The notes under the pieces are model-generated. The model had not been told where the DNA came from. It ran no database searches and saw only the letters and a list, made by a program, of their open reading frames with translations. A stretch of 64,000 bases of DNA from contig CM034535.1 of NCBI GenBank assembly GCA_020002185.1, positions 65,212,506-65,276,505 of the forward strand, given 5' to 3'. Both the position numbers and the translations under genes were made by a program. Origin of the DNA: Paraescarpia echinospica. Lineage: Eukaryota; Annelida; Polychaeta; Sabellida; Siboglinidae. Below, piece after piece: positions 26,700-40,081 of the stretch. The stretch's first letter is position 1. Each line of letters starts with the position of its first letter.

Positions 26700-28180
26700 T
26701 TAAATCACACATTTGTTATTCTGATTCTTCTAAAAACTGAACATTTTGTAGTGAAGATTTGCATGCAAAACTACTTAGGCACGATAAATATGTTGTGTCT
26801 AGCGTGAATTGCGCATATGTTGAAGAATGATGTGCGTACGTGCGCACGTGCGCACGTGCGTACGTGCGTACGTGCGTACGTGCGTACTTGCATATTAAGG
26901 GCCTACTTATGTATGCATGTAGAATCTCAGTGTGTGTGTGCGTTCGCGCGCGCGTGTGTGTGGGCGCGTGCGTGCGTTAATACACGTACACACATGCACG
27001 CACACATGCACACACTCACACACTCACACACGCACACACGCACACACGCACACACGCACACACGCACACACGCACACACGCACACACGCACACACGCACA
27101 CACGCACACACGCACACACGCACACACGCAAACACGCAAACACGCGCGCGCTCACATACTCACACACATACATACATATATACAAATATATACACCAGGT
27201 TTGCTTTTGCTGGCAGATGTACTTGTAAACAGGATTAAACTGTAGAAAGTGCGTGTTGTACTGCGGTTTTCCGCGAGGTGGCCGCATCAGACTCGCATTG
27301 TGTCCGCCGCGTCGATCCTCAAGTCGTGTCAACGCGTCTCAAAACTGGGCTTCCTGCATCGTAAATTAATTATTGATAACTCACTGCCACTAGGGGTGAT
27401 TTATTAATAGTGACAATGCGAGAAACGTCAACTAGTAACCTCTTCGTGATGTTTGATGCTTTCCTTGCCGTTTCTGAGACAATGGGTGGTCGCCGCGGAA
27501 ACTGTTGCGTAATTGGCGCCTGTTAGAGGGAACCTCCAGTCCATGGGTTCAAACCCTTTGAAACTCTTTACATATATACAAGCGTTGCCCCCCTCCCGGT
27601 CTACCTGTGCGCTGGAGCGTAGTACCATTTCGTGTAATTTACTCGACGCGCCATTCATGTAGGCCACAACAGGCTGGGACTTAATTATAACTAGTTATAT
27701 ATTTATGTTGACTTTAGCTGTTTACTTGTACAGGGCAGTTCCACGTTGAATGGGTTTGGTCAATCAGCACGTGGCTCGCTGGTTCAGACACGTATTGGAA
27801 GGTATCCGTGTCGAGTAAGTTCGTTCTTCTATTTAATGTATCGATCGGCAATAACACGATGTAATGAGGTTGCCCCCTGACGTTACAGGTGTAAGTAAAC
27901 TACGACAATTTATAATAGTCCGAGAGAGTCAATTGTTCCCCTTGTATATGATATTCATGCAAATGGATGTCCATTCTGACTTAACCCGTACATATGGCAG
28001 ATTTCAGTTCATCATTGTTTTACTCCGATGGTTTGTAGTCCACATGAAAAGCAGTGTAACATAGCAAATAATTTGAAAATCAAATACGCAAACGAGCTTG
28101 GTCGCGAAATTACCCAACATTTTATAATCACTCTCGTCAGTGTTTTAAAGAAAAATATTGTATAAATTCATCGAGTCTTG
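26700..28180 (+). repeat. Dispersed repeat family R, copy b
   Basis: Begins with TTCTAAAAACTGAACATTTTG text (shared with 41085), runs through a CACG array (26830-27170), then the core: CTCAAGTCGTGTCAAC, AAACTGGGCTTCCTGCATCG, GACAATGCGAGAAACGTCAA, TTATGTTGACTTTAGCTG, GCTCGCTGGTTCAGACAC. The TTCTATTTAATGTATCG site at ~27830 is uninterrupted. Non-coding. Confidence 0.85.
26930..27170. repeat. CACG/CACACG array
   Basis: A purine-pyrimidine alternating array within repeat copy b. Overlapping His/Thr and Cys/Val frames are artefacts. Confidence 0.93.
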
Positions 28181-30057
28181 CTGTGCAGTCTCTTCTACTT
28201 CCATCCACTGTGTAGCTGAATATAATATCATATCATAGGCTTCGGAACCATGGGGTTGGGGGGCTGAGCCTCCCCGAATGTCTAAAGTATGGGGCAATGC
28301 CCCAAGTATTGTGTGCGTTTTGAAGATGTTTTTGAGAGCGCCATGCGGGTTGCAATTTCCGAGTTAATTTTCATAATAATTATAGCATAATGAAATTTCG
28401 TAATTGTTCCGTGAAAATCGTTAACAACACCCATCCACCCCTCTGTTTTTCCTGCAAGAAAGTTGAACGTCATCGCGAAACATCTTCAACAGAAAAGTTT
28501 TCCTGTGAAATCCGTGGAAGACGTCTACAAAATAAATAACCACCAAAATGCACGTTTTGCGATACCTATTCTAAACATTACAACAGCGAACACTTTCCAT
28601 TTTCTACACCCCGAGGACAGACATGCAATGTTTTCAACGAAATCTTCATAACCGTTAAACAGGATTATGTAAACGTTCGCAATTTCCAAAACATGCAAAT
28701 TGTCACCTCAATTATGATAACGAGTACGCCACCGTGTAGTGAACTTTATACTTTTAATTCATAGGCGGATCCAGGGGGCCTGGGGCCACGTGCCGCCTAG
28801 ACCTTCGGAATTCCAAAGCGCTCACTAATGATCGTGCTTAACCAGACGACTGTTCGCATTCGCATTCGACCCTGGTGTTCGCGTTTGGAAGCCAAACATG
28901 TTCGCGTGAAATAAACAACTTGTGGTGCCCTGTTGAACATTTGCTTGTTGTTGACTGCGTCTGTACAGAGCATGGACGTTTGTAATTGTAACATTTCGTA
29001 TTTGTAGCTAAGACTAAATTAAAACCACAACGCAGCTACTGTGCTGCGTATTTGCCGTGGTCGACCACTGTGAGAGATCAAACTAATGAAAGTGAACGAC
29101 TCGAAGTTTGTCCCTAAAGATCGGTGCTGCTCGCAGACACGAACTGTACCGACTGGACAACAGCCTCTTTCACGATTGTGATGACGATCGTGAAAGGATG
29201 TTTTTTGGCCAGACACCAATCTCTTTGCTCGTAAATACGACCATTACCAACAGCGTGAACTACATGATGAATCCGGACAGGACACAGTAACACCCCGATG
29301 CTAATGATATTATTGCTACTAACAAATATGCCCGTCTCCTGACGGGATGCCTTGGTAGATCTCAGTCGTGATAGTAATATCTACAAAATGTTAGGAAACA
29401 CACAGCATCGTTACACAAACACCATAACGCGCTCGCAGATACCCGTTGTTTGTTCAAAATACCAAGGTCGGACAGAATGTGAAATTTACGTTCATCGATA
29501 GGTCCTAGTCGTGATAGTGTAGAATTGTCAAATAATATTCGTATTGATATGCTAGTGGCATGAGGGTAGACACTAGCATTACTGTGTCAGCGTCAACTCC
29601 ATGTGGCCAAGTTTATGACGCAGGGGCCGTTTTCCAGAAGTATTTCCCGCGCGTACGCGCGCGCGTGATTCCTGCACTTGTTAGGTTACTGATTTATCCA
29701 ATAAAAGGTGAGAATCTTGATATATATGGTGTAATTTGAAAATGTATAGATCTTACGTCCTAGTCTACGGATCGTTGATTAATCCATGAAAGTTTGGCGC
29801 TCGAGGTTCAAATCGTCTAAGAGGAAAGCGTTAACCTACGCGCACACATATGCTAGCTCGATGCTAGCTCCATGCCCCACCCTACCCTATGGACGATGCC
29901 ATTGTTATTAAGTGAATGAAAAGTTTCTGCCACAGTATACTTTCTCAATTGCTGATGCTCTCCTCATGGTCCCAACAGTTCGGGATGCCCTTAGCAAAAA
30001 ACGTATAGAATATATATCTATACATCCGTCCATATTTTATAATTCTCACATAACTGT

Positions 30058-30091
<34 letters not shown>

Positions 30092-30095
30092 GTAT
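28181..30095. other. Gene-free stretch
   Basis: No supported gene. A MITE-like start lies at 28238 (TTCGGAACCATGGGGTTGGG) and a GGCGGATCCAGGGGG motif at 28764; the latter recurs near 36856. An (AT)n run lies at 30059-30090. Confidence 0.45.
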
Positions 30096-30099
30096 AGAA

Positions 30100-33060
30100 T
30101 TCTATAAATAGTTAGTTTGCTAAGGTGAGGCAGGCATTGACAGAAGTCCCCCGTTTGTTCCCCTTTCTCCTTCCCCATTTCCTTACCACTCGTTCCACGT
30201 CCAGCCCACTTTAACCGAAATCTCACTAGCGTTCTCCTGAAACACTGAGAGTAAAATAACTCCGTTGGCATGATGCAATACTTGTGATAACATTTGTGGT
30301 AGACGGTTGTGATATAAATGTGCGATAGACAAATTTGTAACATTTGTCGACAATGTTATGACATTTGTTGACTTTACGGCTCGTGACCCCTAACGATGAC
30401 TTGGGGTGTAAATGAGACTAGGAAACGTGCGGCGTCGCGGAACTGTTGCATAATTACTAGCGTCCGTGAGGGGCTGACTTCTTTATCCGCTGGAGCGTGG
30501 TAGGGTCAAGGGTCCGTTGCCCGTCACAAAACAGCCATTCATTTAACCGCGATGGGCAGGGAGGCAATTAAAACTATTGATAAAATTGCTGTCCGGGTAT
30601 GGCTCGTCATTGTCTCCACTCACCATAATGGGGCTGGGTGTTAAAGAGAACTACAGACATACACGCACGTAATCACGCACGCACGTAATCACGCATAGAC
30701 GTACAGGCACGGATACACGCGAACACACACACGCACACACATCCCCCCACACACACTCACGCACGCACACGCACACACATAGACAATCACATACACAAAC
30801 ACCACACACACAGCTGCTCACAAGCTTTCAACATAATATTTTATAATATTATATTCATGTTATTTAGAATCATGTTAGAATGACAATGTGCACGTGCGTA
30901 CGCACATACATGAATGCATACACGCGTCGACTCGCGGGCAACACACGACGCCCACGTGTCTGGTACATCCTCAAGTCGTGTCAACTCCTCTCAAAACTGG
31001 GCTTCCTGCATCGTTAATTAATTATTGACAATTCAGGGTGGTTTATTAATAGTGACAATGCGAGAAACGTCAACTAGTAACCTCTTCGTGATGTTTGATG
31101 CTTTCCTTGCCGTTTCTGAGACAATGGGTGGTCGCCGCAGAAACTGTTGCGTAATTGGCGCTTGTTAGAGGGACCCTCCAGTCCATGGGTTCAAACCCTT
31201 TGGAACTGTTTACATAAATACAAGGGTTGCCCCCGCTCTACCCCTGCACTGGAGCGTAGCAACGTTTCGCGTCATTTACTCGACGCGACATTCTTGTAAG
31301 CCGCAACGGGCTGGGTCTTAATAATAACTATTTATACATTTATGTTGACGTTAGCTGTTTAGTTGTCCAGGGCAGTTCCACGTTGAATGGGGTTGGTCAA
31401 CCAGCACGTGGCTCGCTGGTTCAGACACGTATTGAAAGGTATCTGGGTCGAGTAAGTTCGTTCTTCTATTTAATAATAATAATAATAAAGGTTCTTTTAC
31501 CGCGCGATCTCTAACTAATAGTTAATCAATGCGCTCACAATATAGAAACATTATAAAATAATTAAAATAATATATAAATTAGTTATAAATTAATTAATTT
31601 ACATGATAAATTAAAAAAAATAGATTAATAAATTAACAAGACTCACTAAGTCGTCCAGTAAATAAATCTTGCTATTGTCCACCATAAATTTGTTTAAATA
31701 AATATGTCTTCAGGTGACGTTTAAATAAAAACACATACGGAGCATCTCGTAATTTCTATTTAGTGTATCGATCAGCATTAACAAGATGTAATTAGGTTGC
31801 CCCCTGACGTTACAGGTGCATGTAAACAACGACACTTAGTCAGAGGGAGTCGATGTTTCCCTTGTGTATAATATTCGTGCAACTGGCTGTCAATTCTGAT
31901 TTAAACTGAACATATGGCAGATTTCAGTTCATCTGCCAGAACCTGTGTTTTGCATTAGTGTGGAAAGGTGTAGCAGTACATTAGTAAATGAGCACTGAAC
32001 ACTCCGATGGTTAGTAAGCCCCATGAAAAGGCATGTCCAGCGTAACACAGACACTTATTTGAAAATCAAATACATAAACGAGCTTGGTCGCAAAATTACC
32101 CAACATTTTATAAACACTCTCATTAGTATTTTAATAGAAAATATTGTTTAAGTTCACCGAGTCTTGTTGTGGGAGAAATGCGTGTCACAGATCGGCGAGG
32201 TCTCCGTAACTAGGTGGCTCAGGTCTAGTAGGGTTCAATGTTAATTACGTCAACGCTTGTGAATGCGGGTGGCAACCGTGATCAACACAACGAGGAAATT
32301 TAATGAATGTTATTACATATATATGAATACCAAAATAAACTCTTTTATTGCAACAATAAACACAACAACTTCTACCCTCTAGTCTACCCTACCTCGGCTA
32401 ACAGATACATTTTGAAACCCAAATAAAAATACTAAAACGACCCGTTCAAAAAATAAATATTATTCACACTCAAGAGAATTTCATTCGTCAATCCATTACA
32501 AGATCTGGTCTGCTGAGACTCAGATAAATAGCATGGAAGAATCTACACCATCCCCAGTATAGGGAAAACTAATCTCTTAATTACATACATAGAAACTAAT
32601 CTCTTAATTATATACTATTCCCATAATACAGTGAGATAATCTCTTAATCACATATAATATATAGTCAGTTACAATACAATACAATAACTTTATTGTATGT
32701 TGGGTTACAGAAAGTTTCCTTTAGGATTGTTCACAGTAGACTAGTCGGTTCTAACAGCAAGATGTAATATTGAATTGTCACTTCCCCACATACGGTCTCA
32801 CCGCTCATGCTCCGTTAGCCCGACTTGGCAAGTTCATCACGAGATCACACAGAATCACAAGATGACCGTTCGACGGAAGTCATCCTCGAAAGCCAGGACT
32901 GTTTGCCATGCAAAACTAGCCCTGGCAGATCTCCTAAGCGAAGTGCGGAAGATAGTTGAATCAAACTAGTAATTGACATCGCCAATCGCGACTGCGTCAC
33001 ACGTGAGAACAGCGCAAATACCCGCCCCACTTTGAAGACGAATAAACGACTTCTGGGAAT
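30100..33060 (+). repeat. Segmental duplication copy 1 (contains family R copy c)
   Basis: Co-linear with 40290-44175. Shared markers in order: GGTGAGGCAGGCATTGA, GAAACGTGCGGCGTCGCGGA, the R core (from ~30970), TTTATTAATAGTGACAATGC, a LINE-tail insertion, GTAACTAGGTGGCTCAGGTC and GATGACCGTTCGACGGAAGT. Simple CACG repeats lie at 30655-30800. No gene survives in it. Confidence 0.88.
31473..31753 (-). mobile_element. LINE/SINE tail insertion with target-site duplication
   Basis: It begins with (AAT)n and GGTTCTTTTACCGCGCGATC and is flanked on both sides by TTCTATTTA. Copies a and b of the host repeat carry a single TTCTATTTA and no insertion. The AAT run marks the 3' end of a minus-strand insertion. 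Confidence 0.75.
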
Positions 33061-33420
33061 CCCAATATATAATGACCAATTCGCCCATTAGCACGAGCAG
33101 CTGAGCGGTATTGTGTATTCAAATAATTGCTTCTACTTCCTAAACATTGCATTTAACACGAGCCACGGCTGGTTTAAATTAGTTTTATTATGACCACCTG
33201 ACCTGCCGCCAACCATTGATCTAGTGAGGGGTTTCATAGGCTGAGCTTAAATTCAGAGTTTCGCAAAGCGATCAGCCAGGAGGTACTGCTGGCTGGCACT
33301 GACGTAATCAGCAGCAGCGACACCTGGCGCGCGAGAATGCCGCTGCGTAGAGACCTCCACACGTACACTTTTATAATGGGAACCACACGTTTCTGGTTCC
33401 CACACAGCCTAGCACGTTCT
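33061..33420. other. Gene-free stretch
   Basis: I see nothing supportable in it. Confidence 0.4.
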
Positions 33421-33960
33421 CACTTTGCCTACCTCTAGGCACCGGGGTGACACTTCACCATTACAGCCCCGTATCTCTTCTAAATTTCACACTGCCTACC
33501 TCTAGGCATCAAGGTGGCAACTCGTCATTACAGCCCTGTTTCTCTTTTAAATTTCTCCACGTGCTCCGATCTTTGCAAGACCCTTCTGGGCACCGGGGTG
33601 ACACCACGCCATTACAGCCCCGTTATCTCTTCCAAATTCACACGTGCCCGATCTCTGCCAAAGATGATATTTCTTACCTGTCACTTTTATATCTAGCCTA
33701 AATACCTAGTCCAAAAGGCATAACACTTGACCGGATTGAACCAATGAAATCAACAAGAATGCGATAATGAGCCATACCTAATTTATGCACCATGAAAACA
33801 CCCCTATAACAATAATAATGTACTCGTCCACGACGACGCCAGTTAAGTAAAGGCTAATTTTAACCACGCTTACCACACTTCAGTGGGCACACAATTTAAT
33901 TAAAGGCTAATTATAACCACGCTTGCCACGCTTCAGTGGGCACACCTGAACACCTGGGCT
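33421..33960. repeat. Local tandem repeats
   Basis: Three diverged ~70-80 bp units sharing GGCACCGGGGTGACAC and CATTACAGCCC (33430-33650). Then two ~55-bp units share GGCTAATTTTAACCACGCTT and CTTCAGTGGGCACAC (33850-33945). Confidence 0.75.
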
Positions 33961-35738
33961 AGTCTATAATTAATTACGCAACTCCTGCCTGCCCTTTCTA
34001 CTTTAGCAACACGACGAGACACAATGACCAGGAAATAGATTCTGAAAATACATACATAGCAGAAACGCTACAATGCGACGATAATCCGTATTGCGTACAG
34101 AACATGTGTGTGATGTCGCTAGTGAGGTCAGTGGGTTGACGTTTTCAACTTAGGTATATTAGATCTTCACTCACTCACCAGATAATAGGTATCCTAGATT
34201 ACACCATTTGTGTTTTTGTCTAAGCACCCGTCAAATGAATCGTAGGGGATTGCCCGTCCTAGGCCCCCCTCGTGGCGCTTCGCCATTTGTTTTCGGGCCA
34301 TACAGCTTCAGAGCTTATTTTGGACCACCCCTTTTTTCTAAACACTGGACCCGACCCTGGGCCTGAGTGATTTGGCGACTACTTTTGTTGTGATGGTGAT
34401 GTGTTTTATACTAGTACTCTAATGATATGTCTGTGTATACATAGATGAATGTTGAATGTGACCACACAATTTGGTATATATATATATATATACCAAATAT
34501 TTCGGTTATTTAGAGCCTGTACCTTTCACTGCCGGTTCAGCACAATACCGTCTACTCAACTGTGTCGGTTCTGCGAGACTCTCCTAACATGAATAGAGAA
34601 TTCAATAAACGAAATGTCTGATCAATGTGAACATAGATACAGCGGCTTGCTCAAAGCTCCACTATGGCCGTGAGTCCCCACCTTCCCCCATGTACATATT
34701 AACCCTAAATGCTACTATCATTGGACATCAACATGAATGACGAGCAATGTATGCACAATCGTGTTAATCGGTAAATAGTCGATTAAAGTCGTTTTTGATG
34801 TTTAATAAACTATCGCAGAGAGTGTGTCACTTTCGTGACAGATGAGAAATTGAGTCAAGTTACGCCATATTGTTTTATAAACATATTTGTTATATAATCT
34901 CTTGGTTGTTTTGAATATTGCTGTCCATTCGCATATATTCTCATGTATGAATATGCTGCAGCTAATAGTTCAAGCGTTGGTTAGTCTATGTCTGGGTATA
35001 CAATATCACGTCATAGTGTCCCGCCGTGACTGATACTGCTGGTATTAACGCATAACCATCGATGAAATCAATACAATCCATGTGATGGATATATTTTGAA
35101 CGTTCGCTTCAGGCGTTAAGATGCACTTCCTAATCTGACGGATATTGTTGCATTAGACATTACAATATAAATACTAATATAATACCAGGAGTTGTCGTAA
35201 GTTACTGCGCGAAGCAGCAACCACTATTTCAGCCCAATCAAGATCATCGACTACGGGAGATTATCCGACATGGATGTCAACTTTCACCATCGACTTCATA
35301 AAGAAGACTAAAACCACCTTATTCAAACACAATCAAACTCTACCGTCATGCATGCTAAATTAATATATTCTAGCAAAATTATGATTTAATAATCCAACAC
35401 CAAACAATATATCAATATTTCTAACATTATAATTCTGTCATTAACGCAAATCCATCACAAAACTGCCAGTGTAAAATACCTGGAGTTCACTTACTTGTAT
35501 TTTAGTAGTAAGAGTTCTGTCTATGACTATCGTCTCAGTTCAAGTAAGCGACGTCTTGGTTGAATGTACGATGTCGAAGCTGCACACGGTGGTACCCAGT
35601 AAAACGGCCATGTATATACATGTTGTAGACAATGACAACGCTGTTCTCTCCGACGTAAACGTGGGTGTCGACAAATCATCAAAGCGGTTTTCTCTCAGTA
35701 CGTCGCTTATTGATAGTTCTTCCGCGTCCGTCGCAATG
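33961..35738. other. Gene-free stretch with repeat fragments
   Basis: Block 34335-34470 (TTGTTGTGATGGTGATGTG) is duplicated in direct orientation at 44575-44700. The hairpin ATTTGGTATATATATA/TATACCAAAT lies at 34470-34500. A 72-residue frame at 35523-35741 is unrecognised and ends at the boundary of the next element. Confidence 0.5.
34492..34556 (+). repeat. 65-bp inverted repeat, left arm
   Basis: Reads ACCAAATATTTCGGTTATTT through CACAATACCGTCTACT. By eye it is the exact reverse complement of 39057-39121, about 4.5 kb away. Confidence 0.9.
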
Positions 35739-36850
35739 TAGGCACTTCGTTCCGATTAATTACCTGCTTAAATTGCCACAGTATAACCACCTAATTTAAA
35801 TAGTAATTTTATTTAAATAAGTAAAACGTTCTATAACACACTTCTATTTCAAGACGACACTTCGCCAACGTTTTAGGAAAAAAGCTACGAGGTGACCTGC
35901 TAGTGAGTTTTGCAAGAATGATGCAATGTTTGTATTTGCTGCTAAATTGTTCGACTGTTTAGTGTTCACTGCAATCAGGTAATTGTAAATAATTCGCTAC
36001 CTGGGCTGATTTGGTTTAAACCGTTGAGTAAAACGTTATGTTGAAATACAAAAAGATGTGATATTTCTTAAACATATATGTTAAACTTGTATTACAAAAC
36101 CACGGTTTAGATAGATGTTTACATGTTATCGGCTGGTTAATTGCGCTACTTACGCGGTGAAATGGTGTGTTAAAATGTTCTCAATGTATTGCGTCATAAT
36201 GTTTTTTGTTATAAATAGCCATAGAATAGTTAATGGATTGGTAGAAGTAATGGCAAGAGATAATTCGCAGTTGTGTATTGGTTCAGAACGTACGATGAAG
36301 GAGGCGGCCAAGGCCAACGAAATAACATCAGAGTCCAAATCAGATGCAAACGAAACGATCAATTTACGACTAATGTCGCGTGAATTTGAAATGCCCTGGG
36401 ATAATTCATTTGGCATACATTTTTTTACATGCATCTGATACGGGCAGGTAGAACAACGAAGACACATTCGAACAGACACCTGACACTGGTAACTCTTGGC
36501 GACCCACTCAAAATGGCTTGGCGAACCAATTTTGGGTTCCGACACAGGTGGTAAGAGCCGCTGATCTTCTATGACGTGACTGCAATATTCACCAGACAGT
36601 CGTGAAACTGCACAACAGCTGCAAACACCAGCATTGCTTTATTGTCATAAACTCTCTTGCAGGACACGGTGTAGCTCCTTCTCCTGAAAAGATTACAATG
36701 CAACGCCTTGAATAAGAACAGTGTGGCATAGAACGGTTACGCATTTAAATAAAATTATCAAACAAATGAGTTTAATTCGAGCTATACGGCTTTTAATTTG
36801 TGACAAGTTAAGCAGGTAATTAATCGGAACGTAGTGTCTACACAGCAATA
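35739..36850. mobile_element. Element with ~240-bp terminal inverted repeats, copy 1
   Basis: The left end (TGTAGGCACTTCGTTCCGAT) and the reverse complement of the right end (TGTAGACACTACGTTCCGAT) are homologous. They stay alignable for about 240 bp through GATTAATTACCTGCTTAA, TAATTTTATTTAAAT, CCTGC and AATTGTTCGACTGT-like text. The interior (36000-36600) has frames on both strands (107 and 131 residues) with no recognisable domain. Possibly a non-autonomous foldback-like DNA transposon. Confidence 0.6.
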
Positions 36851-37440
36851 GACGGCAAAGGCGGATCCAGAGGAGTTGTCGAGGGGGTCCGAACACCGCT
36901 TTTTTGAGTACCAAAAATTCAAAGAAGACATAGGCATTGCCGAAAAACAAAACAATGTCAAACTTGTCGCTTACTACGTACTAATTCTTTTGTAGCAGTC
37001 CGACGTTTTTCAGACACTTATCTAGCACAGTCGATTTATACATGGCGTTCAGGGATCCTCAAAATTGTTTAGCATCATCGGGGTTACGTCGTTTATAGAT
37101 TCACTGCACACACGCGCACACGCGCACACGCGCACACGCGCACACACGCACACCTTTTGATCATGTTTCCTCGCGAAAGAACGAACACGCTATGTCTGAC
37201 TGGAAATGTTTTGCTTTCAAAGACGCCCTTGTCGTTTGATGGAAACGTCGTAATAAACGACGATGTCGTAATAAACACTGTTGTGTTTTTGTCATGTTGC
37301 TGAGGTAATGAGCATACCATACAGATGCGGGATGATTTGTATTTGAATAAAACACATTAAATTTCTTCGCTGCTTCAACTGGAGTACATCAACACAGGCA
37401 AATGCCGCCTCTATCGCGAGATCACGGCTTTGTCAAGCGA
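35850..37440 (+). repeat. Inverted segmental duplication, arm 1
   Basis: Aligns with the reverse complement of 47380-48890. Markers: GATAGATGTTTACATGTTAT, GACACAGGTGGTAAGA, TTATTGTCATAAACTC, GTCCGACGTTTTTCAGACAC, CACACGCGCACACGCG and GGATGATTTGTATTTGAATA. Copies are diverged by point changes and small indels. Confidence 0.85.
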
Positions 37441-38167
37441 CAAGTTGATGCAGCGAATTTTAGCGGGCAGCCGTAGCTGGTATTATGTCGGCTGTAGCGC
37501 GGCTGTAGGATGGGCATTTTTTCTAGTAAACGTTATATTGATGGCGTCGCCTGTCACTGTCAACCCACAACAAGGGTGACACTATTCACAACTTTAATTT
37601 GTTATCGCTGTAGCGAAAAATCCTGCCGCTAAAAAATTCTGCCGCATCGACCCTTAATGCGCATTTCCAGAAGTACAGTTTTTCGCGGGGAGACGTCAGG
37701 GCTTGTTATATGTTAGCAAGAGGCAAACATCCTGCCGCTGTAAAATACGGCTTATATGTTAGCAAGGGGCTATACGCACACAGACTAATTTTACGAACAG
37801 GTAAGGCCCTAAGTATGCGTACGTTCATCCAGATTATATTATTTAGCGTTCAATTTAGACTGATTCTGATTAGGACAGTCGTGAAATCAATTAATTATAA
37901 ATGTTGTCATAGTGTTATCTTAACACATTGTAAACACGAAGCATATAGGTGCAAAGTGGAACAACAATTACCTTTGCATTTATATAATAACATTCTAGAA
38001 CATGTGTAAAACTAACAACTAATTAATTTAACTTTAATCGAGCTAGTGTATTAGGGAAGAATGTGGATTGTTGTAATTTTTCTCTAAGTTTAACTTTAGT
38101 ATATCATGTAGGCCCTATATATATTGATGTAGTTTTATTCAAAATATGATATTTTGGGTCGATCGAA

Positions 38168-38351
38168 AGGTGTAAAAGCAACCTGTCTCAACCATATATA
38201 TATACATGGTTGGGACAGGTTGCTTTAGGAGATACACCTATCCCAACCATATGTGTGTGTGTGTGTGCGCGCGCGCGTGTGTGTGCGTGCGCGTGTGTGT
38301 GTGTGCGCGTGTGTGTGTGTGTGTACGTTCAAGCAGGTTGCTTGAACGTAC
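38168..38351. repeat. GT array bracketed by two hairpins
   Basis: Hairpin 1: AAAGCAACCTGTCTCAACCAT (38175-38195) pairs with ATGGTTGGGACAGGTTGCTTT (38205-38225) with one mismatch. The (GT/GC)n array follows at 38248-38325. Hairpin 2: GTACGTTCAAGCA (38323-38335) pairs perfectly with TGCTTGAACGTAC (38339-38351) around a 3-nt loop. Confidence 0.85.
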
Positions 38352-39056
38352 ATATAGTCTTCTTATTATTATGCTGTAGCGAAAAATCCTGTCGCTGTAA
38401 AATACTGTCGCACCGACCCTTAATGCACATGTCCGCAAGTAGAAGTTCGTTGTGTACATAACTATTTTGTCCTATTATAAATATATTAAATATATAAGAA
38501 AATAATAAATGTGTTCTTGTAGATGTATAACATAATTGAATATAATCCTGCAACAATGATGATATCTTCGTTCACTCACGTACCCATTTGGCATGTTTAC
38601 TGCTGAGCTCGTGTCTACTCGGCTTTTGCTTACATTACAGACATTCAGAAATGCACACATGCATAGTTAGCTATAATTAAATATGTAAATATATATTACA
38701 TATATATATATATATATATATAATTATGTGTGATCATGTAAACAATTAGATGATCACAGTGCACATGCATTATATAATTACGAGAATTTACATTATTTGA
38801 AAACATAATCATGGTATGCATTATATATGAATTAATGTAGTGTATGTGGATTGCATACTTGGGTAGTGTATAAGTAACAACGCCTACAGTATCTTTGTTT
38901 CATTACTAGCATCAAACCAACTATATAAAGGACTATACACATTTCAATTAGTGTGCATAGTGTACGTTATGTCTTGTGTGACTGTCACACGGATAAAATA
39001 ATTTTACTCTTACTGTCATAAGAATGCGCAAAATATGACGACATAATTATATATAT

Positions 39057-39121
39057 AGTAGACGGTATTGTGCTGAACCGGCAGTGAAAGGTACAGGCTC
39101 TAAATAACCGAAATATTTGGT
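39057..39121 (-). repeat. 65-bp inverted repeat, right arm
   Basis: Starts AGTAGACGGTATTGTGCTGA and ends CGAAATATTTGGT, the exact reverse complement of 34492-34556. (AT)n tracts lie near the outer side of the left arm and the inner side of the right arm. Confidence 0.9.
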
Positions 39122-40044
39122 GACCACCTACTTCGTTAAGTTCTTTGCCCCTAATTACCATACGTTTGAGCATTGCCATTAATGTAATTGCACAAACATC
39201 GTTGTTGTTATTTTAGGAGAAAATGTGCCTGTTTTCAGGGACGGCACTTGTTTTAACAGATGGTGGCCCGAGTGAACGGTGGCCAGGTTCGGGCAACGAG
39301 ACCGTTAGAAATGTCCTACTGGAATATTGTGTTAACGCTTATTTAAATTAATTTTAACATGTGTCAAGCAACAGGAAGGAAGGTGACAGGGGGAAATGTG
39401 ATTGGAGGGTAGAAGTCAGGATTATCATGACATGAACTACGCAACTTGACAGTTGGCTATCAACTATATAATAATTATATTGATGTTGCTGCTATCTCTT
39501 GTCGCACCTGTCCACAGAGTAAGTTCACACCCACATCGTTTATCACTTTATGTAATATATAATTGTTAGATTTACTAACTAATTAATTAAATATTATCAA
39601 TGCCAAGTTAAGACTGCCTAACTAAACAAGACTGTGTCGGTATTTACGTTATTTATTGGACTTTATCCATTGACTTGTCATATAAAACTAATGATAATAC
39701 ACATTAATATAATTATGTATTGTATACACAAGAAACGTTGCCAGACCATAAGTATTTGAATCCAGGTGTCACTACTGTATATGTCTCATGCTACATGTCG
39801 TCACCTATCAATCGTGGATATTATTATTATACCACTTCACTCTTATGCCAAATAAGTCAGTTGTATGAATTAAATAGCAACTGTTAACATGTATGACAAT
39901 TTAACGCTGAGATATTTCCAAGAATAGAAATTCGAACTTTCAATCTGGCAAGATAAACATCAACGTAAGTACGATTAACGTTAATTATAAATCTGATATA
40001 TTTGCATTAAGGACACATATATATTCTACACGTGGATTTATATA

Positions 40045-40081
<37 letters not shown>

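Noticed and set aside
29770..29830. Possible tRNA B box (GAGGTTCAAATCGTC)
   Set aside because: No matching A box or foldable stems nearby.
32775..32969. 64-residue frame (also at 43895-44089) as a conserved micro-gene
   Set aside because: It begins with TTG, and most differences between copies alter amino acids, so there is no sign of purifying selection.
35523..36545. Frames of 72, 107 and 131 residues in the long-TIR element region
   Set aside because: No domain, and the duplicated copy at 47.9-48.9 kb does not keep the frame.
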